From an uncultured Chlorobiaceae bacterium (lineage in GTDB: Bacteria > Bacteroidota > Chlorobiia > Chlorobiales > Chlorobiaceae), in contig CAJAJL010000123.1 of the NCBI GenBank assembly GCA_903940125.1, positions 1-64,000 of the forward strand: a DNA stretch of 64,000 nt, written 5' to 3'. The position numbers and the translations under genes were made by a program. This document shows positions 31,413-41,178 of this stretch, piece by piece. The notes below the pieces were generated by a model. That model was not told the origin of the DNA. It saw nothing but the letters and a program-made list of their open reading frames with translations, and made no database searches. How positions within the stretch are numbered: the first letter of the stretch is position 1; each line of letters begins with the position of its first letter.

Positions 31413-33797
31413 TTATACCCCAGACTTTTGGCGAAAACTGCCCTCCAACACACCCCCTGCAATAAGCAGAAGCGCAAGCACGAATGCGCCGAGCGATATC
31501 CTTGTGCCCGTTTCAAAACCGCTTCTGTCATAAAAGAAACGAACTTCCCTGCTCCCGGCCGGAACTACGACACCCCGAAGCAATCCGTTCACCTTTACCA
31601 TTGAGGCATCACGACCATCAACTTTCACCTTCCATCGAAGTGGATAATAGATTTCACTGACAACAAGAAATGCCTCGCCTGGAGCTGAAACCTTCAGGAT
31701 CATTGATTCTGGCTGCGCATCAAGCGATGTAACCGTTGCTGCTGCAAAAGATCGGCTTCCTGTCCAGAGAGATCCATCGACATAAGCCTCACCTGAAGCA
31801 GCAGGATCATCAAGAAGCCTGGCAAACAGGGCCTCCTCATTTTTCAAGCCTGTCACGCGTCCTGCGAACCATGCCCTCGGAGTAGATCCCTTAAGACTAT
31901 AGACATAGACCTGTACCGGACCGTTTGCCAGCTGGAGTGAACCGGTCTTGACCAGTTCAAGTGAAGGATTCGCAACAGGTTCAGGAGTGATGACATAGCC
32001 GACATTGAGCATTCTGAGAATATTCAGACTGGCAAGATTTTCTGTTTTTGCAAGAAACTCTTCGTAACTTTTCAGTTTTGCAGGATGGTAACCGCCTGTC
32101 GACTCGATACCGAAAAGAGCAAACTTGTTTTCCGCAAAAAGCGGACCCGCAGGATAGATCCTGAACAACCCTTTCCTGGAAACCAGAAAACGGGTAATCT
32201 CATCATGGCGAAAAGCACGATTCACCACTCTGCTATCGGTAAATACAGGAGAGCGAAGGGATGCCGCGGATGGGTTAACTATCTGCACATCAAGCCAGAT
32301 AATATCGCCAAGTGCGATACAAAGCAGCAGGATAACGGACAACTTCCTGGAAAGCATATTTTTCACAAGCATCCAGAGTACTCCGAACGAAAGAATCAAA
32401 ACCAGTGCACCAACAAGGAAACTTTCTTTCAGGTTCTCCCACCTCACCTTATTTACCATAAAGGCAAGATTAAAACTCCCGACGGATGGATCAGGAAAGA
32501 GTGAACGGAAAAAGCCCTCAATGCCTTGCTCAAACACAAAAAAAAGAAGCAGCATTCCTGCAAGAGCAAGCCCCCCCCTATAAAGATGCTTTTTCAGTCG
32601 ATCCGATTGGCACTGAAGCAATTCTTGAACTCCTGCGGAAGCAAAAAAAGCCAGAATAAGATAAACCATTATAAGCGCCATCGAAGGGACTCTGAACTTG
32701 CTGAACAATGGCGCTGCGTTGTAGAAAAGGTTAAACACAGGGCTGAAAAAACTCCCGAAGGACAACAGCAGGAACAGCAGCAATCCTGCAACAAAAAACA
32801 AGGTCATCGGTTCCTTCCTGCGTTGTGCGACCCCGCCAATGGCAAGCAGGAACACAACAATGCCTGTATAATGGGGAAAGTCAGTAAAAGGCATAAAACC
32901 CCAGTAGGTAACCCCACCGAAACCAAAGCTCCCCGGAACAAGAAAGGTCAGAAATTCCAACGGGTGCATAGACCACAGTGTTGCATAGTCCCATGAAGCA
33001 CCGCTCCCCCCTGCAGCCATTCCTCTCACCGAGTAAGCGGCATACTGTGAGGCGGGCATGTAGATCGATGCCGACATGGCAACCCCACAGGCAAGCGCAA
33101 CAATCAATAACAGCAATAAACGAAATACCCCGACACCGTAGGGGCCGCCCCCTCCAAAAAACAAACGCCGTGCAATGAAAAATAAAAGAAGCAGCACCAT
33201 CAGCACCCAGGAATAGTATGCAATTTGTACATGAGACCGCTGCAGCTGAAACCCGACGACAAGAGCAAGAATGCCCGCATCAGTCAATCCGCCACGCTCA
33301 ACAAACCGCATGGCCGCCCAGAGCATCCACGGTATGTAGGCCGCTGTCATGAGCTGACTGCCATGACCATGGACCAGCATGGCCGTCATATAGGGATTGA
33401 GCATGAAAACTGCCCCGCCGAAAACTGCAGCAAGTCTTGTCAGACGATACGACCGTAGAAAGAGAAATACTCCAAAACCGGCAAATGCCAGATGAAGCAG
33501 CTGCAGGAACATACCATCGAGATGCAAGAGGTTAAAAAACAGGTTGGGATAGTAAAGTCCACTGAGATAGCTGAATGCTTCCACTGTCGGCATACCTGAA
33601 AAAATCCATGGCTGCCAGAGAGGATAGTTCCCGGTAGCCTCGAAAAGCCGGTCAAGGGCAATCGTGGAGGCCAGAGGCACCAGAGTATCGGGTGCAACCA
33701 GTATATTCGACTGAAAAACAAGCGGGTAGAAAAGTAATACTGCCAGAACCGTATAGCCGGCAAAAACAATAAGAAACAACAGGATGGTTTTCTTCAC
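31413..33797 (-). CDS. YfhO-family multi-spanning membrane protein
   Basis: This large 794-residue integral membrane protein has about a dozen hydrophobic segments, a YfhO-type start (YPLVFQSNILVAPDTLVPL then WQPWIFSGMPTVE), and a soluble, probably extracytoplasmic, C-terminal part ending in one more membrane segment. Some YfhO proteins act in transferring sugars to lipoteichoic or surface polymers, but the exact role here is unknown. It is the last gene of the glycan module, four bases after the flippase. The start is GTG. It contains a run of eight G residues (32571-32578) in the coding strand. Confidence 0.8.
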   Translation of the reverse strand: MKKTILLFLIVFAGYTVLAVLLFYPLVFQSNILVAPDTLVPLASTIALDRLFEATGNYPLWQPWIFSGMPTVEAFSYLSGLYYPNLFFNLLHLDGMFLQLLHLAFAGFGVFLFLRSYRLTRLAAVFGGAVFMLNPYMTAMLVHGHGSQLMTAAYIPWMLWAAMRFVERGGLTDAGILALVVGFQLQRSHVQIAYYSWVLMVLLLLFFIARRLFFGGGGPYGVGVFRLLLLLIVALACGVAMSASIYMPASQYAAYSVRGMAAGGSGASWDYATLWSMHPLEFLTFLVPGSFGFGGVTYWGFMPFTDFPHYTGIVVFLLAIGGVAQRRKEPMTLFFVAGLLLFLLLSFGSFFSPVFNLFYNAAPLFSKFRVPSMALIMVYLILAFFASAGVQELLQCQSDRLKKHLYRGGLALAGMLLLFFVFEQGIEGFFRSLFPDPSVGSFNLAFMVNKVRWENLKESFLVGALVLILSFGVLWMLVKNMLSRKLSVILLLCIALGDIIWLDVQIVNPSAASLRSPVFTDSRVVNRAFRHDEITRFLVSRKGLFRIYPAGPLFAENKFALFGIESTGGYHPAKLKSYEEFLAKTENLASLNILRMLNVGYVITPEPVANPSLELVKTGSLQLANGPVQVYVYSLKGSTPRAWFAGRVTGLKNEEALFARLLDDPAASGEAYVDGSLWTGSRSFAAATVTSLDAQPESMILKVSAPGEAFLVVSEIYYPLRWKVKVDGRDASMVKVNGLLRGVVVPAGSREVRFFYDRSGFETGTRISLGAFVLALLLIAGGVLEGSFRQKSGV

Positions 33798-33801
33798 AAC
33801 G

Positions 33802-35295
33802 TTAACGCTTTGTTTCTTTATTAATAAACGGAATGAATTTAAAAATAATCTCTCTTTCCTCCTGCTCCAACTTCAGGAAGAGCATCAGCGCACTATAACT
33901 GCTGACCACAAGTAAAGCACCCACCATAAACCCGACAAATACCGGCAGACCGAGCAGCCATGGACGCGCAGCCATGAGAAGCATTGCCGAAAAAAGACCT
34001 GACACAATAGGTTTCCACAATGCTTTTCCGAAGGGATGAATCTTCAGGAGAATAAAAACCTCGACGAGCCGGACAGTTGAGAGCAAAAAAAAGACAAGCA
34101 GAGTAGCAAGTGCCGCACCATTTATACCCATTCTCGGAATTAAAAGCAAGTTCAAGGCTGCCTGCATACCAATGGAACCAAGAGCATTGTAAAGACTGAG
34201 CCGCGCATACCCTGTCATGGCCAACAGTGTCGAAGAGAGCCCGAATGAGACCTGCAGCAATGAAGCTGCTGTTAACAGAACAAGCGCATTACTTCCGGCA
34301 GTGAACCGGGTACCGAATACCCCGAGTACCGGTTCGGGAAGCAGCATAAAAAGAATAACCGGAGGAACAACAAGCCCGAGAATCCAGCGTGTCACCATTT
34401 TATAAATCCTTCCTATCTCAGCATTATCTCTGCCAGTATGCAGTGCAGCAATCATCGGTGCTGCAATACCGGCAAATGCCAGAAGCACTGCACGGATAAG
34501 ACCTGCGGTTCTTGCTGCCGGATGATAAAGCCCGACCGTTGCAGTATCAGTAAGCATACCCAGCATCACAATATCAAGCCAGTGTGTCATCATACTCAAC
34601 AGTGAGACCAGCATGAACGGCAATGCATAGACCATCATGCTCCTGTCAGGAGAGGCACGAACAATATCCATTGGATGAACGCCGCTGATTTTCGACAAGT
34701 AAGGACGAATCCAGAAAAATGCTATGGCGGCCGATATTCCAAAAGGAAAAAAAAGAGCGGCTTCCTGTCCAACCATGTAACGAAACAGCAGTGTTATAAT
34801 GAGCAACAACAAGGGACTCACGACCTGGGTTGCAATAATTTTCGGTTGAAGCTTGTTGAAGCCCTGAATCGCATGCCCATAAAGCATGGTTGCCACATTG
34901 AATGGAATGGCAGCAGCATAGCAGCAGAGTGTAAGCTGCAGAAGTTTGCTGCCGTTAAGCAACGTGGCAATGTGACCTGAAAAGAGAAGCAGAAGAAGAG
35001 CTACAAAAAGAGAAAAGAAGATGCTCGTTTTTAGTGCCGAACCAATCACAGCCCTCTGACGGAGAGGATGGCAGCTGTTAACACTTACAAAGCGCAGTAA
35101 CCCTGAATCAAGACCCGCTATGGCAAGAACTTCTGAAATCTGGATAACTGCGACAGCAAGTGCGTAGGTACCAAGAGCATCGGGGTCAAGCACTCTTGCA
35201 ACAAGCAGGTTAAAGCCGAAGCGGGAGGCCTGACCAAAAAGAAATCCGGCAAAGGAAAAACCTGCCTGACCAGCAATAACACTATTGCGATTCAA
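33802..35295 (-). CDS. Polysaccharide flippase, MOP superfamily (Wzx-like)
   Basis: This 497-residue polytopic membrane protein has about 12-14 hydrophobic segments. The opening SFAGFLFGQASRFGFNLLVARVLDPDALGTYALA is characteristic of Wzx/O-antigen flippases that move lipid-linked sugars across the membrane. The start is a TTG at 35295 overlapping the TGA of the upstream glycosyltransferase by four bases, with AGGAG seven bases ahead, which indicates translational coupling. The substrate cannot be told from the sequence. Confidence 0.85.
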   Translation of the reverse strand: MNRNSVIAGQAGFSFAGFLFGQASRFGFNLLVARVLDPDALGTYALAVAVIQISEVLAIAGLDSGLLRFVSVNSCHPLRQRAVIGSALKTSIFFSLFVALLLLLFSGHIATLLNGSKLLQLTLCCYAAAIPFNVATMLYGHAIQGFNKLQPKIIATQVVSPLLLLIITLLFRYMVGQEAALFFPFGISAAIAFFWIRPYLSKISGVHPMDIVRASPDRSMMVYALPFMLVSLLSMMTHWLDIVMLGMLTDTATVGLYHPAARTAGLIRAVLLAFAGIAAPMIAALHTGRDNAEIGRIYKMVTRWILGLVVPPVILFMLLPEPVLGVFGTRFTAGSNALVLLTAASLLQVSFGLSSTLLAMTGYARLSLYNALGSIGMQAALNLLLIPRMGINGAALATLLVFFLLSTVRLVEVFILLKIHPFGKALWKPIVSGLFSAMLLMAARPWLLGLPVFVGFMVGALLVVSSYSALMLFLKLEQEEREIIFKFIPFINKETKR

Positions 35296-36458
35296 AGATT
35301 GTGCTCCTGATAAGTGTTCTGCAGTTCCTGCACCATTGCAGCAGCAAGTGCATCCCAGCTATGTCGACGGGCAAAGTGCTGCCGCGCCTCAGTGCGCTTA
35401 TCAGCAAGAGCTTGCGGTACCATGCGGACAAATGCGTCAGGCGAGGTAGCGACATGCACCACATCCTTCGCTCTCTCAACCGCACTGCAGTAGTTCATCG
35501 TTAGCACCGACACACCCGAAGCACAATATTCATAAAGTTTATTCGGATGAGATACCCCTTTCAGCTCATTACTGAGCAGCGGCATCAGTGCCAGATCGAA
35601 ATGCTGTACCCAGGCTGGAAGTTCAGCGTAGTCAAGTTTCCCAACATAGAGCACATTGTGCATTGCATTAAGAATACCCTGCTTTCTCCACCACTCCCGT
35701 TCATAAGCCGGACCGATAAGGACTATAGAGTATTCAGGCCATGCACGGGCTGTGGCGGCTACAAGAGCTGTATCAAGCCAGTCCATGGCCCCTACATAAC
35801 CGAGAATCGGCCTCTTCAACCCAGAGAGTCCTGCAGGTGCCTGGTGACATGGCGTAGAAAAATGACTGAACTCAACACCATTGCCAAGTGCAATACAACG
35901 CACACCGGACGGTACCCTAAGTCGGGCCGTCAACTCCGGGCTTACACTGAAAAGCAGCTGCACGCTTGAAAGATAGGTATCGAGATATCCCTTCAGCCAT
36001 TCCGGACTTCCTGGAAAGGCAAGATGATCATCATTAGCATCATAAAAGCGGAAACGACAGGGCAATAACGCTGCAACCCGTCCCCAATAGACATTACTCA
36101 GTCCAATGATTCTTTCACTTGAAGCAAATCCGAGGAAAGCGACCCAGAAAAGCATCAGCACTATTCCAGGCAGCGAGACCAGCAAACGCAACAGCGAGTT
36201 ATCGAGCAGACACCCGATCTTGAAAGGTACACTTTTTAAAAACGGCACGCTGACGACCCAGACTCGACCTCTTTTAACTGGAATCCAGTGATGACGACGC
36301 CCCAAAGCATAGGGTTCAATAAAAAGAATCCTCCAGTTTTCAGGAAAACGACGCAGAAGACGCTGTTTACGTGTAGAGAGAAAGTCCCACTGTATCTCAG
36401 AAAACCAGACAAGCCTGAAGGGAGCGCATGGCACTCTCTTATGGAGCGATAAGTTCAT
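35292..36458 (-). CDS. Glycosyltransferase, GT-B fold (group 1-like)
   Basis: This 388-residue cytoplasmic or membrane-associated sugar transferase shows a hydrophobic segment near residues 90-115, FYDANDD, ILGYVGAMDWLD at the start of the second Rossmann domain, and SNELKGVSHPNKLYEYCASG, the GT-B donor-binding helix. I use the ATG at 36458, which overlaps the end of the methyltransferase gene by 20 bases; the track start at 36569 lies deep inside that gene. Donor and acceptor sugars are unknown. Confidence 0.8.
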   Translation of the reverse strand: MNLSLHKRVPCAPFRLVWFSEIQWDFLSTRKQRLLRRFPENWRILFIEPYALGRRHHWIPVKRGRVWVVSVPFLKSVPFKIGCLLDNSLLRLLVSLPGIVLMLFWVAFLGFASSERIIGLSNVYWGRVAALLPCRFRFYDANDDHLAFPGSPEWLKGYLDTYLSSVQLLFSVSPELTARLRVPSGVRCIALGNGVEFSHFSTPCHQAPAGLSGLKRPILGYVGAMDWLDTALVAATARAWPEYSIVLIGPAYEREWWRKQGILNAMHNVLYVGKLDYAELPAWVQHFDLALMPLLSNELKGVSHPNKLYEYCASGVSVLTMNYCSAVERAKDVVHVATSPDAFVRMVPQALADKRTEARQHFARRHSWDALAAAMVQELQNTYQEHNL

Positions 36459-37002
36459 AAATCTGCACTTTTTCAAACACTGCCCGTAAAAGCGGTTTAA
36501 GTCCTGTAAGATAAAATAACAGTGGGCGGATACGAAACTCCTCGCTTCTGACAATACTGAAACCGGCACGGGTAAAAAGAGAGAGGGCCGATTGTCGACT
36601 CATCTCATGAAAATGCTCGGGGCTTGCAAGAAATAACGGCTTCCTGAGTGGCATCGACACATAAAGCCGGGCACTATGGCCTATCAGGAGGTGCTTGACC
36701 TCAAGCAATGCATGAAGGGGATTGTAAAGATGCTCAAGCACCTCAAAAGCTGTAACCACATCAAAAGATCCATCAAGCGATGCAAGGTCAAGATCAGCGG
36801 CAGTATTCTCAAACAAGCATCCGAAAAGCTGCTCCAGATATGCTGTCAAAGGCGTTCGGTTCCCCAGATCAAGCCCTTTGGCGGTATCAGTGGCTGAAAC
36901 AGAAGAGCGTCTGATGAAGTCGATGGTCTTCCGCCACCGGATGCTGTGGGCAGGATCACTGAGATAGCGCTTGTCAATAACGGTTCTGAATGTACTCTGC
37001 AT
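36439..37002 (-). CDS. Class I SAM-dependent methyltransferase-like protein
   Basis: The 187-residue protein resembles Methyltransf_23-type enzymes found in glycan clusters: FDVVTAFEVLEHLYNPLHALLEVKHLL is the motif after the SAM-binding strand. Motif I, usually E/DxGxGxG, reads GLDLGNRTPLT and lacks the second and third glycines, so SAM binding may be weak or different. It lies three bases behind the GT2 gene and is surely part of the same operon. Confidence 0.7.
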   Translation of the reverse strand: MQSTFRTVIDKRYLSDPAHSIRWRKTIDFIRRSSVSATDTAKGLDLGNRTPLTAYLEQLFGCLFENTAADLDLASLDGSFDVVTAFEVLEHLYNPLHALLEVKHLLIGHSARLYVSMPLRKPLFLASPEHFHEMSRQSALSLFTRAGFSIVRSEEFRIRPLLFYLTGLKPLLRAVFEKVQIYELIAP

Positions 37003-37005
37003 CCT

Positions 37006-37872
37006 TCACTCTCCCTGTTTTGTGCTTCCACTTGAAGACTTCACTCTCATCACCTCCACAAAACTGCCGGCAAGGCGCAGAGGAAACATGAACAAATATA
37101 ACGCCATACCCGTCCATGCCCTATGTTTTCTGAGGAGACGAAACACGCCGACGTTTTTTTTTACCAGCTTCTTTAGCAGTTTCAAGAACGCATTGCCATG
37201 AAACGATGCCGATACCTTGTGCCACACCATTGAAGAGGGAACATATGCAATACTCAGACCCAAAGAACAAACCCGAAGAGAGAGATCAACATCTTCGGCA
37301 TACATCCCGAATGTTTCATCAAAACCCCCGACTGCCTTAAAATCCCTGCATCGCATGGCAAGGCAGCATCCTGTAGCGTACCCCGTTGAGCCGGGACAAT
37401 TGAATTCCGGAGCATCTTTTTTCCTGAGCCCGACATGGCTGATGAGTCCGGTAGACAGCCTGACCATGCCACCGCCATACCATAGAGTATCCGCACTTTC
37501 CCGATAGAATATTTTCGGCACTGCAATACCAGCCGATGTGTTCTCTTTCAGGGTTTCGACCAGCGGCACCCAAAAACCCGCATCTACAATGGTATCATTG
37601 TTCAGAAATATCACATACTCCGCATGCAGCTCCATAACTCTTCTGAACCCGGCATTGTTTCCTGCAGCATAACCACCATTGGAGGGTAAAAGAAGCAGCT
37701 CAATACCAGGAAAAGCGCCCCGGATAAGCTCTGCAGAAGCATCAGTCGATCCGTTATCGACAACAAGAACCCTGCATAAAGGCGACATGGCCCCGGCAAG
37801 TGAGTCAAGGCAGGCAAGAGTATCCTCTGCACCATTCCAGTTCAAAACCACAATCCAGGTCACAGGAGGCAT
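37006..37872 (-). CDS. Family 2 glycosyltransferase
   Basis: This 288-residue GT-A enzyme resembles rhamnosyltransferase-type GT2 proteins: VTWIVVLNWNG at the start, VVDNGSTDAS, FLNNDT (the DxD-type metal site), and GGFDETFGMYAEDVDLSLR as the acceptor and catalytic region. The C-terminus has a basic amphipathic stretch and a hydrophobic segment suited to membrane attachment. It lies between a GT4 gene and the methyltransferase gene, with four-base gaps. Confidence 0.88.
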   Translation of the reverse strand: MPPVTWIVVLNWNGAEDTLACLDSLAGAMSPLCRVLVVDNGSTDASAELIRGAFPGIELLLLPSNGGYAAGNNAGFRRVMELHAEYVIFLNNDTIVDAGFWVPLVETLKENTSAGIAVPKIFYRESADTLWYGGGMVRLSTGLISHVGLRKKDAPEFNCPGSTGYATGCCLAMRCRDFKAVGGFDETFGMYAEDVDLSLRVCSLGLSIAYVPSSMVWHKVSASFHGNAFLKLLKKLVKKNVGVFRLLRKHRAWTGMALYLFMFPLRLAGSFVEVMRVKSSSGSTKQGE

Positions 37873-37876
37873 GGTG

Positions 37877-39007
37877 TCACCTCATGGAAGCTTCAGCTTC
37901 AAGAAAAGGACCGGCAGCAGCAGCAAAAGAGTCCCAGGAATAATCCTTGCGAAAAGCCTCAATTGTTCTGTGCACCAGAGTGAGATTCTTCCTGCTGTCA
38001 AGAAATTCACCAACCGCCATAGCAATCCCTTCAGAAGAGCAATCACGGGCAACCCATCCGGTTTTGCCATGACACACCATTTCAGGGAGAGCACCTGCCG
38101 GAGTAACAATAACCGGTACTCCATAACCGTAAGCAAGCTGCACCACTCCCGACTGGGTTGCATTGCGATATGGAAGTGCGACAGCATCAGCGGCTTTAAA
38201 AAAAAGGGAGGTGCGCTCTCTGGAAACATACCCCGGATAAAGATCGACACTGCTCCCTATACCCAGTTGCCCAATCAGTAGTCTAAACTTCTCCGGAGCT
38301 TCAAAAAACTGTCCGGCAACAACAAGTCTGAGTGTCGGCTCCCTCTGTAAAATCGCCGGCATGGCATGAAGCAGCATATCAAGCCCTTTATAGGGTCGCA
38401 CATACCCAAAAAAAAGCAGCACCGGACACTCTTCTTCAAGATGGAGAGCCCTGCGGGCATAATGCCTTGAAGGAATTTCAACTTCCGGTTCATATACCGG
38501 GTGAAAAAGCGACAGCACTGGAATTGCCGGCATAACAGCAGTCACCTCCTGAAAAACAGCCTTCGAAAGAGTCACAAACCCATCAGCAAAAGCTGCAAGC
38601 AGCCGACGCATGAAGGGGTCAAAAAAAAAGGATTCGTGGGAAGAAAGATTATGGAGCAAAACAACAATTTTGATACCGGTCAAACGTCGCAGCAGATAAT
38701 AAAATGGGGCTAAAAATCCCGTCCAGTATGCTACAAGAAGGATATCCGGATGCAATAGCCTGATAGACCGGATCGTTCCAAACCAGGAAAAGGGGTTATA
38801 AAGAACCAATCGCACATCTGCCGCATGAGCACCTTCAACTTTAACGACACCCTTCGATATAAACCCAGGGTAGAGTGCCTTGAAGGCAACAGGAACAACA
38901 TCATATCCCCCATCACGAAGAGCATCCCTTAAATGACCACTGAAGCGGGCAATACCGCCCTTAAGAGGAAAAAAGGGAGTGATGAATGCAATCCTCAACG
39001 GTTTCAA
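37877..39007 (-). CDS. Family 4 glycosyltransferase
   Basis: This 376-residue GT-B sugar transferase has an N-terminal FITPFFPLKGGIARFSGHLRDAL acceptor domain, LFFGYVRPYKGLDMLLHAMP at the start of the donor domain and QSGVVQLAYGYGVPVIVTPAGALPEMV (the EX7E-like region). The start is TTG at 39007, 24 bases past the HPr gene. It is the first gene of the glycan module. Confidence 0.87.
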   Translation of the reverse strand: MKPLRIAFITPFFPLKGGIARFSGHLRDALRDGGYDVVPVAFKALYPGFISKGVVKVEGAHAADVRLVLYNPFSWFGTIRSIRLLHPDILLVAYWTGFLAPFYYLLRRLTGIKIVVLLHNLSSHESFFFDPFMRRLLAAFADGFVTLSKAVFQEVTAVMPAIPVLSLFHPVYEPEVEIPSRHYARRALHLEEECPVLLFFGYVRPYKGLDMLLHAMPAILQREPTLRLVVAGQFFEAPEKFRLLIGQLGIGSSVDLYPGYVSRERTSLFFKAADAVALPYRNATQSGVVQLAYGYGVPVIVTPAGALPEMVCHGKTGWVARDCSSEGIAMAVGEFLDSRKNLTLVHRTIEAFRKDYSWDSFAAAAGPFLEAEASMR

Positions 39008-39031
39008 TAACGCTCTTGGACAGTTTTCAAA

Positions 39032-39298
39032 CTATTGTTCTCCAAACCCCTGTTCAAAAAACTCAACAAGCTGACGGGCCGCCTCATCAGCATCCTCGCC
39101 TTCAAGCTTGAGGGTCAACCGGGTTCCTTTAGGAGCGGCAAGGCTCATAACCCCGATAATTGACTTTGCGTTAATGACAACGCCCTGCATTTCGATATAA
39201 AAATCCGATTTAAATCGAGATGCAAGTTTGACGACTGATGCTGCTGGTCTGGTATGGAGCCCTGCCTTGTTCTTAACAATAACTTCCTTTACAATCAC
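39032..39298 (-). CDS. HPr family phosphocarrier protein
   Basis: This small phosphorelay protein has 88 residues with the phosphorylatable His15 (KAGLHTRPA) and Ser46 (NAKSIIGVMSL), the site used by HPr kinase. Both regulatory residues are intact. The start is GTG at 39298. The gene lies between an acetyltransferase gene and the glycan genes; no PTS permease or EI gene is in the window, so a regulatory rather than sugar-uptake role seems more likely. Confidence 0.92.
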   Translation of the reverse strand: MIVKEVIVKNKAGLHTRPAASVVKLASRFKSDFYIEMQGVVINAKSIIGVMSLAAPKGTRLTLKLEGEDADEAARQLVEFFEQGFGEQ

Positions 39299-39348
39299 TT
39301 AAAAGCTCTTCCCGTTTGGTTGATTAACCCACTTGTCCCGAATGATTA

Positions 39349-39825
39349 TTATATACTTGAGAGTGTTTTCACCATAGCAATCTCATCGCACGCCATAAGT
39401 TTAGGACAATGGGTGCAATCCCTCCAAATTTTCTGAGGAAAATACTCTTTCTGAATATCATTATAACCGAGGCGCCTGAAAAACGTACTGCTCAACGTCA
39501 ACACAAAAACCTCACTGACACCTTCCTCCCGCAGAACCGACTCCGCCTTTTCAACCAGCAACCGTCCGATTCCCTTCATTTTATAACGGTTAAAGACCGC
39601 GAGTGAACGGATTTCAGCAAGCTTCAACGTATAGAATGCAATAGCGCAACACCCTATAACCTCGCCACAATATTCAGCGACAAAAAAATTACGAATATTT
39701 TCAACAATATTTTCATCGGAACGCTCCAGCATAATTCCCTGACGGGCATACTCAGCAGTAATGGCGGAAATTGCCGCAGCGTCAGCAAGACGCGCATACC
39801 TGACATAAAGTTCACTCTGCCGCAT
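39349..39825 (-). CDS. GNAT N-acetyltransferase, short N-acetylglutamate-synthase (ArgA) type
   Basis: The 158-residue protein is a single GNAT domain with IRSLAVFNRYKMKGIGRLLVEKAE as the acetyl-CoA loop. The C-terminal DCTHCPKLMACDEIAM cysteine motif is typical of the short NAGS-like proteins that can begin arginine synthesis by acetylating glutamate. It starts three bases after obg ends. Function is inferred from the family, and other acyl acceptors cannot be excluded. Confidence 0.8.
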   Translation of the reverse strand: MRQSELYVRYARLADAAAISAITAEYARQGIMLERSDENIVENIRNFFVAEYCGEVIGCCAIAFYTLKLAEIRSLAVFNRYKMKGIGRLLVEKAESVLREEGVSEVFVLTLSSTFFRRLGYNDIQKEYFPQKIWRDCTHCPKLMACDEIAMVKTLSSI

Positions 39826-39828
39826 GTT

Positions 39829-40842
39829 TTATTCGATACCCTCTTCCAACGGTTCATCAGCCCTGATTCGAACCGACACCTCTTTCCAGAGTTCATCCTT
39901 GAGCTCCTTAAGGCCCTGACCGGAAACACTTGAAATCGGAAGCACCTTGACTCCTTCTTCCAAAACTGGAATCTCAAAATCCTCGGACGCAATATCCATT
40001 TTTGTAACAACCACTACCCGAGGCTTTTCAAGAAGCCCCTTATTGAATTTCTCAAGTTCTCCCAGAAGAGTTCTGTACTCTTCGGCAATATCAGGTGCAT
40101 CAGCAGCAACCAGAACAGCAAGTATTTTAGTGCGCTCGATATGCCGGAGAAACTGCAGACCAAGCCCCTTTCCCTCAGCCGCGCCCTCAATTATTCCGGG
40201 AATATCTGCCATAACAAACGACTTGTACTCCTCATACCGTACAATACCAAGATTCGGCACCAGAGTGGTAAACGGATAATCAGCAATCTTTGGCTTCGCG
40301 GCACTGATCACAGAGATAAGCGTCGACTTGCCCGCATTCGGAAACCCGACCAGACCAACGTCAGCCATAAGCTTCAGTTCCATTTCAAGCGTCAGTTCTT
40401 CACCTTTCTGACCCGGCTCAGCATACCGGGGTGCCTGACGAACAGGGGTAGCGAAATGCTGATTTCCACGACCACCTTTTCCTCCCCTGGCAATTAGGAT
40501 TTCCTGATCCTCACCGGTGAGATCAGCAATGATCTCCTGTGTTTCAGCATTTCTGACAATGGTTCCGCATGGTACATCTATAACCACATCTCCACCATCT
40601 TTTCCTGTTTTTCTGGCACCCTGTCCATGAACACCGCGAACTGCCACATACTTCTTTTTATACTTGAAATCCAAAAGAGTTGTCAGCTGCCTGTTGGTTC
40701 TCAGCCACACATGACCTCCTCGACCGCCATCACCGCCGTCAGGTCCCCCTTTGGGAACAAATTTTTCCCTGCGAAAACTTACACAACCCTTTCCACCGTC
40801 TCCTGCCTGAACAAAAATGGACGCACTATCAACAAACTTCAC
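39829..40842 (-). CDS. obg: GTPase Obg (CgtA)
   Basis: This ribosome-associated GTPase acts in large-subunit assembly and stress response. It has 337 residues: a glycine-rich Obg domain ([20 protein letters not shown]), then a G domain with GFPNAGKST (166-174), DIPGIIEGA and TKMD. There is no long C-terminal extension. The start is GTG at 40842. It heads the minus-strand series that leads into the glycan genes, facing xseB across 72 bases. Confidence 0.96.
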   Translation of the reverse strand: MKFVDSASIFVQAGDGGKGCVSFRREKFVPKGGPDGGDGGRGGHVWLRTNRQLTTLLDFKYKKKYVAVRGVHGQGARKTGKDGGDVVIDVPCGTIVRNAETQEIIADLTGEDQEILIARGGKGGRGNQHFATPVRQAPRYAEPGQKGEELTLEMELKLMADVGLVGFPNAGKSTLISVISAAKPKIADYPFTTLVPNLGIVRYEEYKSFVMADIPGIIEGAAEGKGLGLQFLRHIERTKILAVLVAADAPDIAEEYRTLLGELEKFNKGLLEKPRVVVVTKMDIASEDFEIPVLEEGVKVLPISSVSGQGLKELKDELWKEVSVRIRADEPLEEGIE

Positions 40843-40914
40843 TCACACACCTGCCTTTTGAATAATCTTTCTCTTTAACTATTTTCATACACAACATCTA
40901 AACTTCTACGCCAC

Positions 40915-41172
40915 ATGACATCTGCCCATTCCGAAAAACCCACTATTGAAGAACTGATATCGAGACTTGAGGATATAACCCGGAACATTGAAAATCCCGA
41001 AACCGGCCTCGAAAACTCTATCGCACTCTATGAAGAGGGGCTTACCATCGCCGACAACTGTAAAAAACGACTCCTCGAAGCACGAAAAAAAATAGAGGTT
41101 ATCAATCCGGAACTTGCAAAAACCTGGCCCGATACCCCGCGCATCAAAGACCTCTTCGACAGCGAACCCTGA
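40915..41172 (+). CDS. xseB: Exodeoxyribonuclease VII small subunit
   Basis: This is the small helical subunit that binds several-fold to XseA in a single-strand exonuclease. It has 85 residues with EELISRLEDITRNIENPETGLENSIALYEEG and a following LLEARKKIEV helix, the full family pattern. xseA is not in the window. It converges on gatB with a six-base gap. Confidence 0.92.
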   Translation: MTSAHSEKPTIEELISRLEDITRNIENPETGLENSIALYEEGLTIADNCKKRLLEARKKIEVINPELAKTWPDTPRIKDLFDSEP

Positions 41173-41178
41173 AATCGG

